Shown here: one piece after another, positions 42,287 through 50,841 of the stretch | How the letters are laid out: the number at the start of each line of letters is the position of its first letter | Position numbering within the stretch: position 1 is the first letter of the stretch | Virus record (IMG/VR): IMGVR_UViG_3300017991_000125 | Location: 1 to 58,190 of that record | DNA from: a virus | DNA: 58,190 nucleotides | Direction: 5' to 3' (one strand) | The notes under the pieces: generated by a model | Told to the model about the DNA's origin: nothing | The model's input: only the letters and a program-made list of their open reading frames with translations | Databases searched by the model: none | Position numbers and translations under genes: made by a program

Positions 42287-42293
42287 AATCATA
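42287..42293 (-). promoter_or_regulatory. Late promoter-like TATGATT element before portal
   Basis: The minus strand reads GCTATGATTCG 32 bases upstream of the portal start, in the divergent gap with the SNF2 gene. A weaker member of the late heptamer set. Confidence 0.35.
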
Positions 42294-42315
42294 GCTCAAA
42301 ACCGGAGTAAACACT

Positions 42316-44370
42316 ATGGAAGTCGGACTAACGGCTATTAACGAGACCCCTGTACTCACCGTAAATGACCCCACATCAAGTGGAAGTCGCGTATTCGGTG
42401 CCTCCATGGATCGAGGCAAGACACACTGGCGTTTTCCGGCATTCCCTCCATTTGTCGAGAGAGTACTACACGACCTCGGTAAAGTCTACGCGTCATTAAC
42501 CTTTAGCCCACAAGCGGACACGTGGCTCTCAACGCTAAAAAAAGAGGAGGAGTGGGTAGACTTTGCAAGTAACACAAAACTCCCGGGGCCCTTTGGAAAC
42601 TACGAACATCAGAACATCGGCCTAGGGAAACTCCTTCACAATTATCGCTACATTCTGCAGTGGGAGATGGGGACAGGGAAGACAAAGCCCATCATCGACA
42701 TGACGTACCTCCTCGGGGAAAAGGTCCTGGTCTTATGCCCTCTAGTAGCGGCCAAGAACTGGGCTAAAGAGGTCAAGAAACACAGTGGAGGGGCCCTAAA
42801 ACCTCTAGCAATGCTTGGTACACGGGGCAAAAAATTGCAGCTTCTCAACGATGCTGAGGACGCTGACGTTTTTATCACCACGTACGATACGGCACGTTTA
42901 CACGGAGTCCCTTCTGTATCCCCAAAAGTCGTCAAGGCTGTCATGGACTCCCGAGGATACTATTCAATAACGGAGGCGTTAAAACGTGCCCTGATGAACA
43001 TCAACGATCCTGCAACGCAACTCAGATTCGCAGAGGAGTGGATCAGAGGGCGCTCTGTTCGCGAGATCGGACAGGAATCTCGAGAGTTGGCCAAAGGCAC
43101 GCTACAGTGGATAACTCAACTACCGTGCACCACCGTCGTAGCAGACGAGTCTCACCGTATTAAACACATCCGTAGCCAGCGTACGAAGGTGTGTATGCGG
43201 TTAGCTTCTAAATTTCCACGCCGATACTTACTTAGCGGAACCCTGAGCTTGGGAGATCCTCGGGATCTCTACCCACAGCTCAAGTTCCTAGCCCCGTACG
43301 CTCTCTCAGAGGACTATCGGGCGTTCTGTGACAAGTACGTAGTCTACTCCCAATGGAATAAACACGTAGTTGTGGGGTATAAGAAATTAGACTCATTGAA
43401 CAAAGTGGTTACGGGAATTTCCGACAGGCGTGAACTAGAGGAGTGTGTGGACCTCCCTGAGCGCACAACTGAAACGCTTTATTTTGACCTCACCCGTGAA
43501 CAGCTCCGAGACTACAACGGAGCCATCGAAAACATGCTCATTGACCGCCCGAACGCCGAGCCCCTCGAACTTCAGAACGGTGCCATTCGCCTTAATAAGC
43601 TTTTGCAAATATGTAGCGGCTTCGTCTACTCCCCGAAGGCTACTGAGAGTCCGTGTGACGAGTGTTCGGACCTGCGTAGGTGTGTCGTTAACGGAATACA
43701 TCCCGGGTCCCCCCGCTGCACCCAAGTAGCAGAGGCACCTGAGAGGGAGACACTCCGATACTCGAAGAATCCTAAGCTAGAGCGCATAAGCGAATTCCTC
43801 GACGATCTCTTGGATAATAAGGTGACTAAGGTCATCATATGGGCCAATTTCGAAGCGGAATTGGATGACCTCGAAGAGCTTATCTCCAAAAAGCAGTTGG
43901 GGTACGTACGCGTCGATGGGAGCAACTCCAACAAGATGTCCGAGATGGAGGAGGTCTTTCAGAACGACGCGAACTGTCGAGTCTTTTTGGGTCAGATCAA
44001 AACAGGTATCGCAGTTACGCTTACTGCTGCCAAGTACACGGTTTACTATTCCCGAAGTTGGTCGCTAGAAGACTGGTTGCAATCGCGTAATCGAAATTTT
44101 CGAATCGGACAGACGAAGAAGACTGTTATCTATCATTTGTGCGGGAAGAAAACCGTAGAGGCTCAGCAAATAGCCGCACTGAAGTCGAAGCAAGATATCT
44201 CTTCTTCTCTTACGAAACACATCAACTGTATGGTGTGCGCGCAGTACCCCACCTGTGCCAAGGACAAAGTAGATCCGTGGACGGACGGCTGCATCTTAGG
44301 GCGCGAGGTTAAAAAGAAGATCACCCGGGTAGGTGTAATCCACCTAGGAGAGGACACGGAGGAAGCGTAA
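42316..44370 (+). CDS. SNF2-family DNA helicase/ATPase (684 aa)
   Basis: Walker A WEMGTGKTKPI (residues 116-126), motif II VVADESH (274-280), motif III LLSGT (about 304-309), and the C-terminal RecA domain with RVDGSNSNKM, FLGQIKTGIAVTLTAA and motif VI RNRNFRIGQTKK are all present. Two Cys clusters are added: CDECSDLRRC...RC in the C-domain and CMVCAQYPTC...C near the end, likely zinc sites. SNF2 proteins translocate on double-stranded DNA; phage members are tied to replication, recombination or removal of bound proteins. GGAG lies before the ATG. It is the first gene of the plus-strand block. Confidence 0.9.
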   Translation: MEVGLTAINETPVLTVNDPTSSGSRVFGASMDRGKTHWRFPAFPPFVERVLHDLGKVYASLTFSPQADTWLSTLKKEEEWVDFASNTKLPGPFGNYEHQNIGLGKLLHNYRYILQWEMGTGKTKPIIDMTYLLGEKVLVLCPLVAAKNWAKEVKKHSGGALKPLAMLGTRGKKLQLLNDAEDADVFITTYDTARLHGVPSVSPKVVKAVMDSRGYYSITEALKRALMNINDPATQLRFAEEWIRGRSVREIGQESRELAKGTLQWITQLPCTTVVADESHRIKHIRSQRTKVCMRLASKFPRRYLLSGTLSLGDPRDLYPQLKFLAPYALSEDYRAFCDKYVVYSQWNKHVVVGYKKLDSLNKVVTGISDRRELEECVDLPERTTETLYFDLTREQLRDYNGAIENMLIDRPNAEPLELQNGAIRLNKLLQICSGFVYSPKATESPCDECSDLRRCVVNGIHPGSPRCTQVAEAPERETLRYSKNPKLERISEFLDDLLDNKVTKVIIWANFEAELDDLEELISKKQLGYVRVDGSNSNKMSEMEEVFQNDANCRVFLGQIKTGIAVTLTAAKYTVYYSRSWSLEDWLQSRNRNFRIGQTKKTVIYHLCGKKTVEAQQIAALKSKQDISSSLTKHINCMVCAQYPTCAKDKVDPWTDGCILGREVKKKITRVGVIHLGEDTEEA

Positions 44371-44762
44371 TGGACATCGTACTACGAGAACACGACGTTA
44401 AAAGAATGATAGGAGAAGCCCTGGGAGTAAAGATCCCTCCTGACGATTTGATGGTCGAGCAGGACCCCCTGAGTGTGACTATCGTAAATGCGGAAAAATA
44501 CCTCTACAAAAAGAAACCAGTTTTACGAGGTAAACCTGACGAAGCACCGTCGCAACCTCCAGATGCCTCTGAAGACTCCGAGCCCCCGCCAAGCGCGGAC
44601 GCCTCACCCCTCATGTCCATGGACGACTTGAAACGGGAGAGCGCGGGCCTGGCAGCGGCTCCTCCACAAACGGGGAATTCTGAAAACTCTCCCCGAGCGC
44701 TGGGAGCCAACGAACGCACTGAAGTGCCGCCCCCAACCGAACACGGCAAGGAGAAATTGTAA
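44370..44762 (+). CDS. Protein with disordered C-terminal half, unknown (130 aa)
   Basis: Residues 1-45 are a helical, possibly folded unit (MDIVLREHDVKRMIGEALGV). Residues 48-130 are Pro/Ser/Glu-rich and disordered. It starts inside the stop codon of the SNF2 gene and touches the nuclease gene. It may be an accessory of either, as a tethering or interaction factor, but no motif confirms this. Confidence 0.65.
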   Translation: MDIVLREHDVKRMIGEALGVKIPPDDLMVEQDPLSVTIVNAEKYLYKKKPVLRGKPDEAPSQPPDASEDSEPPPSADASPLMSMDDLKRESAGLAAAPPQTGNSENSPRALGANERTEVPPPTEHGKEKL

Positions 44763-45620
44763 ATGCCCGAACTCAATATACATGGAAAGATCGTGGAGGT
44801 TCCCGCGGGATTCGGAGATTCCGGACTCCCTAATAAGGAATACTTCTCACACTCCCAGTTCTCAATGTATCGGAGGTGCCCCCGGCAGTTCGAATACCGC
44901 TACGTACTCGGTATGCGCCAACCGCCGGGTATCGCCATGACACAGGGGACGGTCATCCATGCCGGAGCAGAGGCCACACACCGCGCCACTATCGAAAACG
45001 GTAGGCCCCTATCACTAGAGCACGCAGAGGCTATAGTGTCGGACAAGTTCGATTCTGTGAAGGAGTACATCGAAGACTGGGGAGACGCGAAGCCAGGAAA
45101 GGTCAAAGAACTGACGCTTCACCACTTCCGAGTCTACCATAAACAGTCGATACCCCTGGTACGCCCCAAAGCGGTGGAGGAGCCGTTTGCGGTTAAAGTC
45201 GGGACAGTACCCATCGTCGGCTTTATCGACCTCATTGACGAGGTGATGTTGGATCGCGAAAATGATACCCTGGCCAAAGGGGAAGGTCCGCTAGTCACGG
45301 AAGTCGTCACGGACTTGAAGTTCACGGGTCGTAAATGGCAGGCGGCTAAGTTGAGACATGACACCCAGCTGACTCTTTATGCGCACGTTAAGGGGATTCC
45401 ACGTGTTCGCATCGACTTTCTGCTTGACCAGAAGAGCGGCACTCGTTACGTTCAGGAAAGATCGTTAAGGACACCGCGGGATGCTAAGAACTTCGAAGAA
45501 GACCTGGAAGAATGTGTGGACCTCATCAAGAAAGGCATCTTCCCGCGTTGTGACCCGACGACCTGGGCCTGTACTCCGCGCTTCTGCGGCTACTACGAAA
45601 GATGTCGAGGACCCCAATGA
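44763..45620 (+). CDS. Cas4/RecB-like PD-(D/E)XK nuclease with Fe-S cysteines (285 aa)
   Basis: The PD-(D/E)XK core is clear: GTVIHAGAE (H66), GFIDLIDE (D156), VTDLKF (D184, K186), and the QxxxY motif DTQLTLYA (Q202). An N-terminal Cys (C39 in RRCPRQFEYRY) plus a C-terminal CTPRFCGYYERC cluster (C270, C275, C281) fit the Fe-S cluster of Cas4/AddB-type nucleases. It would trim DNA ends in replication or recombination. The start is just after the previous stop, with GGAG before it. Confidence 0.85.
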   Translation: MPELNIHGKIVEVPAGFGDSGLPNKEYFSHSQFSMYRRCPRQFEYRYVLGMRQPPGIAMTQGTVIHAGAEATHRATIENGRPLSLEHAEAIVSDKFDSVKEYIEDWGDAKPGKVKELTLHHFRVYHKQSIPLVRPKAVEEPFAVKVGTVPIVGFIDLIDEVMLDRENDTLAKGEGPLVTEVVTDLKFTGRKWQAAKLRHDTQLTLYAHVKGIPRVRIDFLLDQKSGTRYVQERSLRTPRDAKNFEEDLEECVDLIKKGIFPRCDPTTWACTPRFCGYYERCRGPQ

Positions 45621-46807
45621 CTGAGGAACTGAAACTCCGCGACTTCACCGAACTGTCTCCCAAAGAGTTTTGGAAACTCGTTGATGCCGAAGCAGGAGCT
45701 GCGCAGACAAAAGTACAGGAGATCTTTGAGAAGGCTAACCGCCAAGTACTCAACCAGAAAGAAGCGATTGAGGGGTTGGATGCGCTCTTCATTGACTCGC
45801 ACCGGCGAATCAAGGAGCACAGTTCTGCGCTCGCTAAACACTACCCTACCAAACAGCTGACCAAAAATAAGCTAGAGGACTTGGAGCATATGTGGTGGGT
45901 CGACCACTACACCTCGGGGGTCTCTCGGTGGTCGACTCTCAGCTGGTTCAGCTCCAAGAAGAATGCGAATAAGAAAGGGAAGATGCGGTATAACGGAGCT
46001 TCGACGCATTTTGTCCTCGGCTACGAGGGCTACCCTTTCTATATTATCCCGCTCATGCACGGAGCGTGGCATGAACCGAAGCGTAACAGAGACTCCATCA
46101 GCATCGAGATGGTAAACTGCGGCGCTATCAAGGAACATAAGGGTAAGTACTGCTACTGGCCCAAGGGATACACGCAAGAAATCCCGGCACAACTCGTAGC
46201 CGAACTTCCTCCGACGAGGCTCCCTTTCAATTTCCGAGGAGCTAAGATCCTCCAGCCGTTTACGGCGTCCCAGATAAAGTACAATGTTCTCCTCAAGCGC
46301 ATTATCCTCGCAGCTTTACCCGGTAAATTGGACCGTTCACGCTTCAGTCAGCACCAGGAATGGCGCAGTACCAAGCTGGACATGGGACCTCTGTGGCCTT
46401 TCAAGGACGTCAACGATGCTGCGCATGATGCATTCCCGATCTCGCAGTACTCCTTCCTCTCCAAATTTGAATTAGCAGTCAAAGACGGTACGATCACCGA
46501 AGCTGAAGCTGCCGAACTGGAGATGGAAGGACACAGCCCTGAGTATGGAGACGAGACTCCTACTCACGATGATGACCTGGACGACGACAACGAAAACGTA
46601 ATGTCGATCTCTGAGGTCCAAGAATCTCTTAACCTTTACGGATTCCGTGTGGAAGTCGATGGTAAGTTCGGTCCCCAGACCAAGAAAGCTGTCGGCAAAT
46701 TCCAGACCGTCTATAACATGAAGTATCCGAGTACGGACGCCCTGGCTGTCGACGGCATACCAGGCCCCCGTACGTGTGCAGCTCTCAAACGGTATGAGAA
46801 GGAGTGA
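45617..46807 (+). CDS. Endolysin: N-acetylmuramoyl-L-alanine amidase with peptidoglycan-binding domain (396 aa)
   Basis: Residues about 93-260 are an Amidase_2-type domain: MWWVDHYTSG (H97), ASTHFVLGYEGYPFYIIP, AWHEPKRN...ISIEMVNCG, and SQHQEWRSTKLDMGP (H246, D255) as zinc ligands. An acidic linker (about 310-330) leads to a C-terminal PG_binding_1 domain (about 331-392, SEVQESLNLYGFRVEVDGKFGPQTKKAVGKFQ). There is no signal peptide, so release would need a holin. ATG 45617 overlaps the nuclease stop (ATGA) with AGGA upstream; ATG 45602 has no site. Confidence 0.85.
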   Translation: MTEELKLRDFTELSPKEFWKLVDAEAGAAQTKVQEIFEKANRQVLNQKEAIEGLDALFIDSHRRIKEHSSALAKHYPTKQLTKNKLEDLEHMWWVDHYTSGVSRWSTLSWFSSKKNANKKGKMRYNGASTHFVLGYEGYPFYIIPLMHGAWHEPKRNRDSISIEMVNCGAIKEHKGKYCYWPKGYTQEIPAQLVAELPPTRLPFNFRGAKILQPFTASQIKYNVLLKRIILAALPGKLDRSRFSQHQEWRSTKLDMGPLWPFKDVNDAAHDAFPISQYSFLSKFELAVKDGTITEAEAAELEMEGHSPEYGDETPTHDDDLDDDNENVMSISEVQESLNLYGFRVEVDGKFGPQTKKAVGKFQTVYNMKYPSTDALAVDGIPGPRTCAALKRYEKE

Positions 46808-46812
46808 CCGCC

Positions 46813-47157
46813 ATGGAACTGAACGAAGTCTGCAGTAGGTGTGGGAAGTCCGTTAAGGTTCCCGCTGACCCCGAGTTGATGAAACTCAAGATCGAGGAGG
46901 AAGCCTCTGTCAATGAGATCATCGAGAAGTTTCGGCAATTCGCCGATAACCTCGAGGACCCTCTCCCCGAAATCATCACGCTCGTCCGTGTGCAAGACGA
47001 CAACGGAGAGTACCGCTTCGATGTCAAGGCGCTCACCAAGCTGTGCGGCCCTGATGAGACCAAGAAGCGGAACAAGAGCGGCTGCTTGAAGCGCGTCCAG
47101 GCTCTGGTAGATGACATCTACCGACAGGCTAAGGGCCCTTCTAAGAGTAAGGAATGA
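46813..47157 (+). CDS. Small zinc-finger protein (114 aa)
   Basis: The N-terminus MELNEVCSRCGKSV and CGPDE...CLKR later give CxxC plus Cys, a possible zinc-binding unit. The rest is helical and charged. AAGGAG lies 8 bases before ATG 46813; a GTG three codons earlier is less likely. The next gene overlaps by ATGA-like sharing at 47155-47159. Unknown role, perhaps an adaptor of the adjacent replication genes. Confidence 0.7.
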   Translation: MELNEVCSRCGKSVKVPADPELMKLKIEEEASVNEIIEKFRQFADNLEDPLPEIITLVRVQDDNGEYRFDVKALTKLCGPDETKKRNKSGCLKRVQALVDDIYRQAKGPSKSKE

Positions 47158-47333
47158 TGGAGAAATACGGAGTAGACCAGGAGCCCGAGCAAAAAACCGC
47201 TAACGAAATCGAGTCCAAATGCCCTCAGTGCGGAAAACGACTTCGAGACAGAAGCGAAACCGGCGTGCTGGTCTGTCCGCAGTGCGGAAGTCGACCCTTC
47301 GAGTCGACCGAACCTCCGTCGCCCAAAAGCTGA
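47157..47333 (+). CDS. Small zinc-ribbon protein (58 aa)
   Basis: A 58-residue frame with the ribbon CPQCGKRLRD...VCPQCGSRP, two CPxCG knuckles. It overlaps the preceding stop by one base. Such stand-alone ribbons occur in phages as transcription or replication adaptors. It was found by reading the gap, since it is very short. Confidence 0.75.
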   Translation: MEKYGVDQEPEQKTANEIESKCPQCGKRLRDRSETGVLVCPQCGSRPFESTEPPSPKS

Positions 47334-47506
47334 GGATCATTCGGGCCCTTTACTTCGTCGCGTACAACAGTGACGAGAGCCTCTTTCCACAATCAGTAGA
47401 GCTCTTCCACACCCTTGGTGAGGTGCTGGAGGGCGTACCCCCCGACGAACTGAGCCTGCGTAACATCAGCAAGCAGGCCCTTCTCGAGGAGCTAGCGTTC
47501 GATTAG
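47219..47506 (+). CDS. Small helical protein, start uncertain (up to 95 aa)
   Basis: The C-terminal 58 residues (LRIIRALYFVAYNSDESLFPQSVELFHTLGEVLEGVPPDELS...) look like a real helical protein. The first 35-40 residues in this frame overlap the zinc-ribbon gene in another frame and are basic low-complexity. The true start is probably close to 47330, perhaps the CTG overlapping the ribbon gene stop. No ATG is available there. Function unknown. Confidence 0.5.
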   Translation: MPSVRKTTSRQKRNRRAGLSAVRKSTLRVDRTSVAQKLRIIRALYFVAYNSDESLFPQSVELFHTLGEVLEGVPPDELSLRNISKQALLEELAFD

Positions 47507-47532
47507 TCTCTAGCTCCACGGAGTGACCGCCA

Positions 47533-48609
47533 ATGACCGAAAAACAAGAGAACAAAGACACCCCGGTGTCTGCCGACACCCAAGAGTCAAAAAACCAGAA
47601 GGAGAAAAACGTGACTGACGCCAAGGCACCAGAGAAGACTGAGCGTAAAGCTCCGAAGAAGAAAGCCCCTGTCAAGAAGGAAGAGCCGGTAGCGGAGAAC
47701 AACTTCGTTGTGAAGCTCACTGACATCGAGCTCCCGGACAAGTGGAACCGGGACAAGCCCGGTAACCTCGGGTCATTGACCACGTCGCTCAAGACCATCG
47801 GGCAAATCGTCGCCATGGTCGTGCAGCCTCACCCCACCAAGAAGGGGAAATATGTCCTCGTGGATGGGCGGCGGCGTTACATGGCGCTCCAAGACGCGAA
47901 AATCAAAAATGCGTTCGTTACGTTCACCGCGGGCGATGAGACCGAAGCCTACACCAAGTCCCTGGTGGCAAACATCAACCGGGAAGGTCACAACCCTATG
48001 GAGATCGCCAACGCGTTCTCTGAGTTGATCGAAGGCGGTATGAATAACCGCAAGATCGCCCGGGCAGGTGGCGTCTCCGAGGGGTTCGTTTCGCAACACT
48101 TGTCGCTCCTCGACCTCGACAGTGCGGTACAGAAAGCTATCGCGAAGGACGTCATCTCGATGTCCCAGGCGCGCATCCTCTGCCGCGTCAATGTGGAAGA
48201 ACATTCCACTTTCTTCTTCCGCCTGTTCGAACAGATGGTAACCAAGGGTCTCAGCGCCCCCGAAGCGGACGAGAAGACGAAAGCGTATCTCGACCGTTAC
48301 AAGCAGCGCCAGAAGGAGAAGGAAGAGGCGCAGAAGGCCAAGGACAAAGCCGCTGGGAAGGACACTTCCAGCAAGAAGGACGCAGGGAAGAAGCCGGAAG
48401 AGCCCAAGAAGGGTCCCGGACGTCCAGAAGCCAAGGTTCCGACCTATGATGACCGTAAGGCTGACATCCGCCCCTCGAACAAGACGGAGCTCCTTGCCTA
48501 CCTCAACGGTCACTCCGAGCGCATGGCGCGCGCCACGTCAGAGAAGACCAAGCAGTTCTTAAAGGGTGTGCTCCACGGTCTGGAGCTGGCTTCCGGTCTG
48601 AAGGAATAG
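47533..48609 (+). CDS. ParB-like DNA-binding protein (358 aa)
   Basis: After a disordered Lys/Glu/Pro N-terminus (1-55), a ParB-type N-terminal domain is seen: IGQIVAMVVQPHPTKKGKYVLVDGRRRYMAL (box II-like GRRRxxA) and ANINREGHNPMEIANAF (ENIQRxDLxPxE-like). A helix-turn-helix follows (NNRKIARAGGVSEGFVSQHLSLLDL). A second Lys-rich linker and a C-terminal helical domain end it. It may partition or silence DNA, or regulate, as ParB-like phage proteins do. There is no ParA partner in the window. Confidence 0.75.
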   Translation: MTEKQENKDTPVSADTQESKNQKEKNVTDAKAPEKTERKAPKKKAPVKKEEPVAENNFVVKLTDIELPDKWNRDKPGNLGSLTTSLKTIGQIVAMVVQPHPTKKGKYVLVDGRRRYMALQDAKIKNAFVTFTAGDETEAYTKSLVANINREGHNPMEIANAFSELIEGGMNNRKIARAGGVSEGFVSQHLSLLDLDSAVQKAIAKDVISMSQARILCRVNVEEHSTFFFRLFEQMVTKGLSAPEADEKTKAYLDRYKQRQKEKEEAQKAKDKAAGKDTSSKKDAGKKPEEPKKGPGRPEAKVPTYDDRKADIRPSNKTELLAYLNGHSERMARATSEKTKQFLKGVLHGLELASGLKE

Positions 48610-48611
48610 CG

Positions 48612-49664
48612 TTATTCCGCGCAGAGATCGCTCAAATCATTCACTGACAATCTTCGGAACTCTAACTTCACCTCTTGCAGTAGTCGCTGCTTGATCTGCC
48701 GGACACGTTCCGGAGTCAGGTCGGCGAGTACTGCAAGTTGGTGAAGACTCTTCGAAGAAGTTCGGCGCGTTTTTTCAGGGATGTTGTAGTACTGGAGTAA
48801 GATAAACTTGTCACGCGCACGCATTGGGATCTTGGAAAGCACGTCGCGAATCATCTTTGCGACAGTAGCGTCAATGACTTCTTCCTCCATATCGGAGTCA
48901 CTCGTAAGAGGTATCGGACGACCCTGGGCGTTCTCGAGAGGGACCATGATGTTGAGAGCTTCCTGGTCAACCACTGGCAGGAAGTCGTGAGCCTCACCTG
49001 AAGGGCATGGCGGTAGGCTTCTAGGGGTAATATCGCCATCTACTCGATAGTCGCAATGGCGGCACATAAACGACGTGGTACGTTGCGCTCTGCGGTGCGA
49101 CTTATGTTTGTGGGAGGGGACGTGCACAATACTGCTACTTTGGATCTCATCAAACATCTCTTTTCGGATCCAATGTGCAGCGTAGGTCAAGAAGCGCGTC
49201 CCCTGAGTGATATCGAACTTGTCGATTGCAATGAGCAGCCCGACGTTTCCCGCTGACGTGAGTTGTTGTATTCGGTACGGGTCTTTAGTAATGGACTTCG
49301 CCATGCGTACAACGAATCGCAAATTACCGTTTACAATACGTTCACGAGCATCGAGATCTCGCCCTCTACCGCACCTCAAGCAATAAGGCGGGGCATAGTA
49401 AGTTTCAAATTTGTCCCCGCATGCGGTACAAAGAGTTAAGTGGTATTCCGTGGCGTTTTCGTCACCCTCTACGGGAGCGTCGGCGCCACACTCAGTGCAG
49501 TAAGGTCTGCGAACTTTGTGAGGGATCAGCTCGTCGCAATGAGGGCACGTGTTGTAACGTTTAAGAAGCGCGCGCTCTTCTTTGGGACGCAGTAACGGGT
49601 GCTTTCCCAAGTCTTCATAGTACGCTTTAAATGTTCTATCGTTAAACGCGCTTGCCGATTCCAT
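48612..49664 (-). CDS. Sigma-70 family factor with inserted zinc ribbons (350 aa)
   Basis: Region 1.2 (about 7-37), region 2 (about 105-175: ARERIVNGNLRFVVRMAK...LTSAGNVGLLIAIDKFDITQGTRFLTYAAHWIRKEM) and region 4 (about 275-340, SLHQLAVLADLTPERVRQIKQRLLQEV) are clear. Two zinc ribbons are inserted between regions 1.2 and 2 (C40/C43/C56/C59 and C79/C82/C95/C98), and a third Cys group follows region 2 (C201/C204, C220). Region 3 appears reduced. It would direct the host or phage RNA polymerase to phage promoters. It runs against the ParB-like gene and divergently from the ssDNA-binding gene. Confidence 0.88.
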   Translation of the reverse strand: MESASAFNDRTFKAYYEDLGKHPLLRPKEERALLKRYNTCPHCDELIPHKVRRPYCTECGADAPVEGDENATEYHLTLCTACGDKFETYYAPPYCLRCGRGRDLDARERIVNGNLRFVVRMAKSITKDPYRIQQLTSAGNVGLLIAIDKFDITQGTRFLTYAAHWIRKEMFDEIQSSSIVHVPSHKHKSHRRAQRTTSFMCRHCDYRVDGDITPRSLPPCPSGEAHDFLPVVDQEALNIMVPLENAQGRPIPLTSDSDMEEEVIDATVAKMIRDVLSKIPMRARDKFILLQYYNIPEKTRRTSSKSLHQLAVLADLTPERVRQIKQRLLQEVKLEFRRLSVNDLSDLCAE

Positions 49665-49714
49665 CCTTAACTCCCCGTGCTTAAATACCTATATCAGATA
49701 CTGCCAAATAGAAG

Positions 49715-49743
49715 TTGACTTGTCCATACTGATCCAATAACGT
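49715..49743 (+). promoter_or_regulatory. Possible host-type promoter, plus strand
   Basis: TTGACT at 49715-49720 is followed after 17 bases by TAACGT at 49738-49743. The -35 hexamer is good, but the -10 is poor. It lies in the 105-base divergent gap between the sigma gene and the ssDNA-binding gene and could serve the latter. Confidence 0.3.
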
Positions 49744-49769
49744 GGATAGACCGCCAAGGAGGACCTCTC

Positions 49770-50792
49770 ATGAGTAAAGCCAAGAAAAAAGAAGAACCCA
49801 AACAGGAGAAAGAAGAGATGAGCGACAAGCAAGAGCCAACTGACATCGTCAAAGCAGACAGCGCAGAGCTGGAGAAGACGATCCAATCCCCCGTCCTTTT
49901 GGATCTCGTACAGCAAGTCAAGAACCCGAGGTTCTATGACAAGTTCCGTACTCAGCTCGAACGCGTTCGCCGCCCCACTCTCAACGAGTTGGTGAGCATA
50001 ATCAACACGATTCCCGAAGAGTATCAGGACGCTATCACCACCTTGATGAAAAAGATGGATCCGAACCGTCCCGGACTTTACCTCGCGGATTCGCGACCCC
50101 AACTCACAGAGCTCCGGCTCTACCAAGGGTCCGGTAACGACCCTAACCGTCCCGACAATTGCCGCGTAGGGCACTTCTACTTGACCACCAAACAGAATGT
50201 CGGAGCGAAATTCGAGGGTGCAGTTCTCGCACTGTGGCAGGGACGCACCATGTGGGCAGGTCCCGAAGATCCTCGCAGCGGTCCCGTCTGTACGTCGATG
50301 GACCGGGAAGTGGGTTCCAAGTACGGAACTTGCGAAACCTGTCCTGAGCGCCCATGGCGTGATGGCGAGAAGACGAACTGTAACGACGACGTTGTCGCGT
50401 TCATGCTGCCTAAGGCTATGGACGATATCATCATCGTCCGGTTTTCGCGTACGTCGGAGGCTTCCGGACGGCAACTCTCTAAGTTCGCCGCTAAGAACCT
50501 CGTGCCGTGGCAGCGCTTCTACGAGATCACCGCGAGTGAGCGGCAGGGCAAGGGCGGCGCTTCGATCAAGTGGCACGTCATGAAAGTAGAGCCTTCCGAG
50601 GATTCGATGCCTACCGAGTTGATGGAGTTCTGTGCTGCGCTGTGTGCAATGGCGGAACACGACTTTATCCTCCCGGGTCTGGGACGCATCTATAACGACG
50701 CCGCGGCCCTCAGCGGAGACGCCGCAACTTCGCAGAGTGGCGATGCCGTCAAGGATGCTAGCGAATACGACGACTTCGAAGACAACGTCTAA
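49770..50792 (+). CDS. Candidate single-stranded DNA-binding protein (340 aa)
   Basis: A Lys/Glu N-terminal tail, a helical region, then a beta-rich core (about 130-260) with CRVGHF, CTSMDREVGSKYGTCETC...NC, cysteines that may bind zinc as in T4 gp32. The C-terminus is acidic (DASEYDDFEDNV), as in ssDNA-binding proteins that recruit partners. The gene lies alone between sigma and the nuclease/primase/polymerase genes, with a strong AAGGAGG and a perfect terminator, so it is probably highly expressed. The assignment is by composition and context. Confidence 0.6.
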   Translation: MSKAKKKEEPKQEKEEMSDKQEPTDIVKADSAELEKTIQSPVLLDLVQQVKNPRFYDKFRTQLERVRRPTLNELVSIINTIPEEYQDAITTLMKKMDPNRPGLYLADSRPQLTELRLYQGSGNDPNRPDNCRVGHFYLTTKQNVGAKFEGAVLALWQGRTMWAGPEDPRSGPVCTSMDREVGSKYGTCETCPERPWRDGEKTNCNDDVVAFMLPKAMDDIIIVRFSRTSEASGRQLSKFAAKNLVPWQRFYEITASERQGKGGASIKWHVMKVEPSEDSMPTELMEFCAALCAMAEHDFILPGLGRIYNDAAALSGDAATSQSGDAVKDASEYDDFEDNV

Positions 50793-50803
50793 CCTAGGGG
50801 GAG

Positions 50804-50837
50804 GAGTGAGGGGGTGCAACGCCCCCTCACTTTTTTT
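50804..50837 (+). terminator. Rho-independent terminator, plus strand
   Basis: GTGAGGGG/CCCCTCAC forms a long stem around a short loop, followed by TTTTTTT. It ends the ssDNA-binding gene. The next gene starts just 5 bases after the T tract. Confidence 0.92.
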
Positions 50838-50841
50838 AGTC

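Noticed and set aside
42316-44370. Reading the SNF2 protein as the large terminase
   Set aside because: Motif II is DESH and the C-terminal half has helicase motifs V/VI (RNRNFRIGQ) instead of a terminase nuclease domain.
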